Below, piece after piece: positions 63,097 to 64,000 of a stretch of 64,000 nt of DNA (position 1 is its first letter; the number at the start of each line of letters is the position of its first letter). The notes beneath the pieces are model-generated. The model was given only the letters and a program-made list of their open reading frames with translations. It was not told the origin of the DNA and did no database searches. This stretch comes from Mesorhizobium sp. M9A.F.Ca.ET.002.03.1.2. Its GTDB lineage: Bacteria > Pseudomonadota > Alphaproteobacteria > Rhizobiales > Rhizobiaceae. The translations under genes were made by a program, and so were the position numbers. The stretch is from positions 62,001 to 126,000 of the forward strand of contig NZ_CP034443.1 of NCBI RefSeq assembly GCF_003952365.1, written 5' to 3'.

Positions 63097-64000
63097 AAAT
63101 CACCGACGTAAAAACCTGGGTTGTCGGCAATCCACCGCCCGGCATCGGCGGCAAGTATTTCATCTTCGTCAAGCTCACCACCGACGGCGGCGTCATTGGC
63201 TATGGCGAGGCCTACAACGCCACCTTCTCCGCTCATGTCACCGCGAAGATGGTCGAGGACATGGCCGAGCGCTATCTCGTCGGCCGCGATCCGCACGACA
63301 TCGAGAATTTCTTCCGCCGCGCCTATTCCTCCGGCTTCACCCAGCGCCCCGATGTTTCCGGCATGGGCTGTTTCTCGGCGCTCGAAATGGCCTGCTGGGA
63401 CATCATCGGCAAGGAGGCCGGCAAGCCGGTCTACAAGCTGCTCGGTGGCCAGGTGAACGAAACGTTGCGTTCCTATACCTATCTCTACCCGCATACCGGC
63501 AGCGTCCATTCGGAGGACGCGCGCGGCAAGAACGTCTACAACGATCCCGACCTGGCGGCCGAATGCGCGCTCGAATATGTCGAGCAGGGTTTTAACGCCG
63601 TCAAGCTCGACCCGGCCGGTCCCTACACCGCCTTTGACGGCCACCAGCCGCGCCTCGTCGACATCGACCTCTCCGCCCGCATGATCAGGGCGATCCGCGA
63701 GGCGGTCGGCACAAGGGCCGACATCCTGTTCGGCACGCATGGCCAGTTCACCGCATCGGGAGCGCTGCGCATGGCCCGCGCCATCGAGCCTTACGATCCG
63801 CTGTGGTTCGAAGAACCGGTGCCGCCCGACATGCCAGAAGTCATGGCGCAGGTCGCCCGCGCGACCTCCATCCCCATCGCCACCGGCGAACGGCTGACGA
63901 CCAAGTTCGAATTCGCCCGTGTCATCGAGAACCGCGCCGCGACCATTTTGCAGCCCGACCTCGGCCGCTCCGGCGGCATTTTCGAAACCAAGAAGATCGC
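63093..64000 (+). CDS. Mandelate racemase/muconate lactonizing enzyme-family dehydratase, partial
   Basis: The first 302 codons are inside the window; the gene runs off the right edge. The ATG at 63093 follows GGAGG and overlaps the GMC stop. The N-terminal capping domain (ITDVKTWVVG ... GYGEAYNATF, then MACWDIIGKEAGKPVYKLLGG) and the barrel with AVKLDPAGPYTAFDG, ILFGTHGQF, WFEEPVPP and ATGERLTT identify the enolase superfamily. Ligands are the Glu of FEEP and GERL. The THGQ motif suggests a sugar-acid dehydratase of the galactarate/mannonate type rather than a racemase; this is inference. Confidence 0.9.
   Translation, partial: MKITDVKTWVVGNPPPGIGGKYFIFVKLTTDGGVIGYGEAYNATFSAHVTAKMVEDMAERYLVGRDPHDIENFFRRAYSSGFTQRPDVSGMGCFSALEMACWDIIGKEAGKPVYKLLGGQVNETLRSYTYLYPHTGSVHSEDARGKNVYNDPDLAAECALEYVEQGFNAVKLDPAGPYTAFDGHQPRLVDIDLSARMIRAIREAVGTRADILFGTHGQFTASGALRMARAIEPYDPLWFEEPVPPDMPEVMAQVARATSIPIATGERLTTKFEFARVIENRAATILQPDLGRSGGIFETKKI

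Overview
The window looks like chromosome from a Mesorhizobium-type member of the Rhizobiales. The base composition is GC-rich and most genes use alphaproteobacterial codon preferences. It carries an F1-ATPase zeta subunit gene (DUF1476), an lsrB/vtlR - trxB - lrp block next to an AbcR-like small RNA, and rhizobial palindromic intergenic elements. The order carB ... lsrB-trxB-lrp ... heptose/LPS genes ... greA resembles, from memory, the chromosomal arrangement in Sinorhizobium, with accessory genes interleaved.

Layout. 0-13 kb: zinc metallopeptidase, manganese regulation and uptake (mntR, mntH), and several regulator/transporter or regulator/enzyme pairs read divergently (LysR/LysE, MarR/SDR, ArsR/MFS), each with its own operator-like palindromes. 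A 30-bp minisatellite lies at 11.3-11.7 kb. 13-16.5 kb: carB behind a promoter and a terminator hairpin. 16.5-18.5 kb: an AT-rich island with an HD phosphohydrolase and a YwgA-like partner, both interrupted by frameshifts. 18.6-31.4 kb: mixed housekeeping and stress genes (zeta subunit, DNA methyltransferase repair, cold shock, GST, paired EAL proteins, aspartate aminotransferase, efflux). 31.7-37.9 kb: an EF-G paralogue, the AbcR-like sRNA, lsrB/vtlR, trxB and an Lrp regulator. 37.9-46.7 kb: inner-core heptose synthesis and transfer (gmhB, gmhA, hldE; hldD, waaF, waaC), split by a LysE exporter, a fluoroacetate-dehalogenase-type hydrolase and an FlK-type thioesterase. 46.9-53.8 kb: greA, a TPR protein, two extensin-like proteins, an LssY_C protein, a CBS/CorC membrane protein and a RidA protein. 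54-59.6 kb: a three-gene operon (N-formylglutamate amidohydrolase-like, DUF1704 metallopeptidase, ATP-grasp ligase) bounded by a 301-bp direct repeat of a flavin reductase gene. 59.6-64 kb: an HxlR regulator, thioesterase, SnoaL-like protein, GMC oxidoreductase and the start of an enolase-superfamily dehydratase.

Most notable: (1) the ATP-grasp / DUF1704 / amidohydrolase operon, which has the logic of a ligation-and-removal cycle with no substrate I can name; (2) a dehalogenase and an FlK-like thioesterase in one operon, with nearly all fluoroacetate-specific residues in place; (3) the sRNA beside lsrB; (4) terminator-like hairpins in the carB and greA leaders; (5) a minisatellite whose stem bases co-vary; (6) three genes broken by single missing bases in the same direction, one exactly at an A_AAA_AAG slippery heptamer. 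No tRNA, rRNA, CRISPR array or intact insertion sequence was seen.
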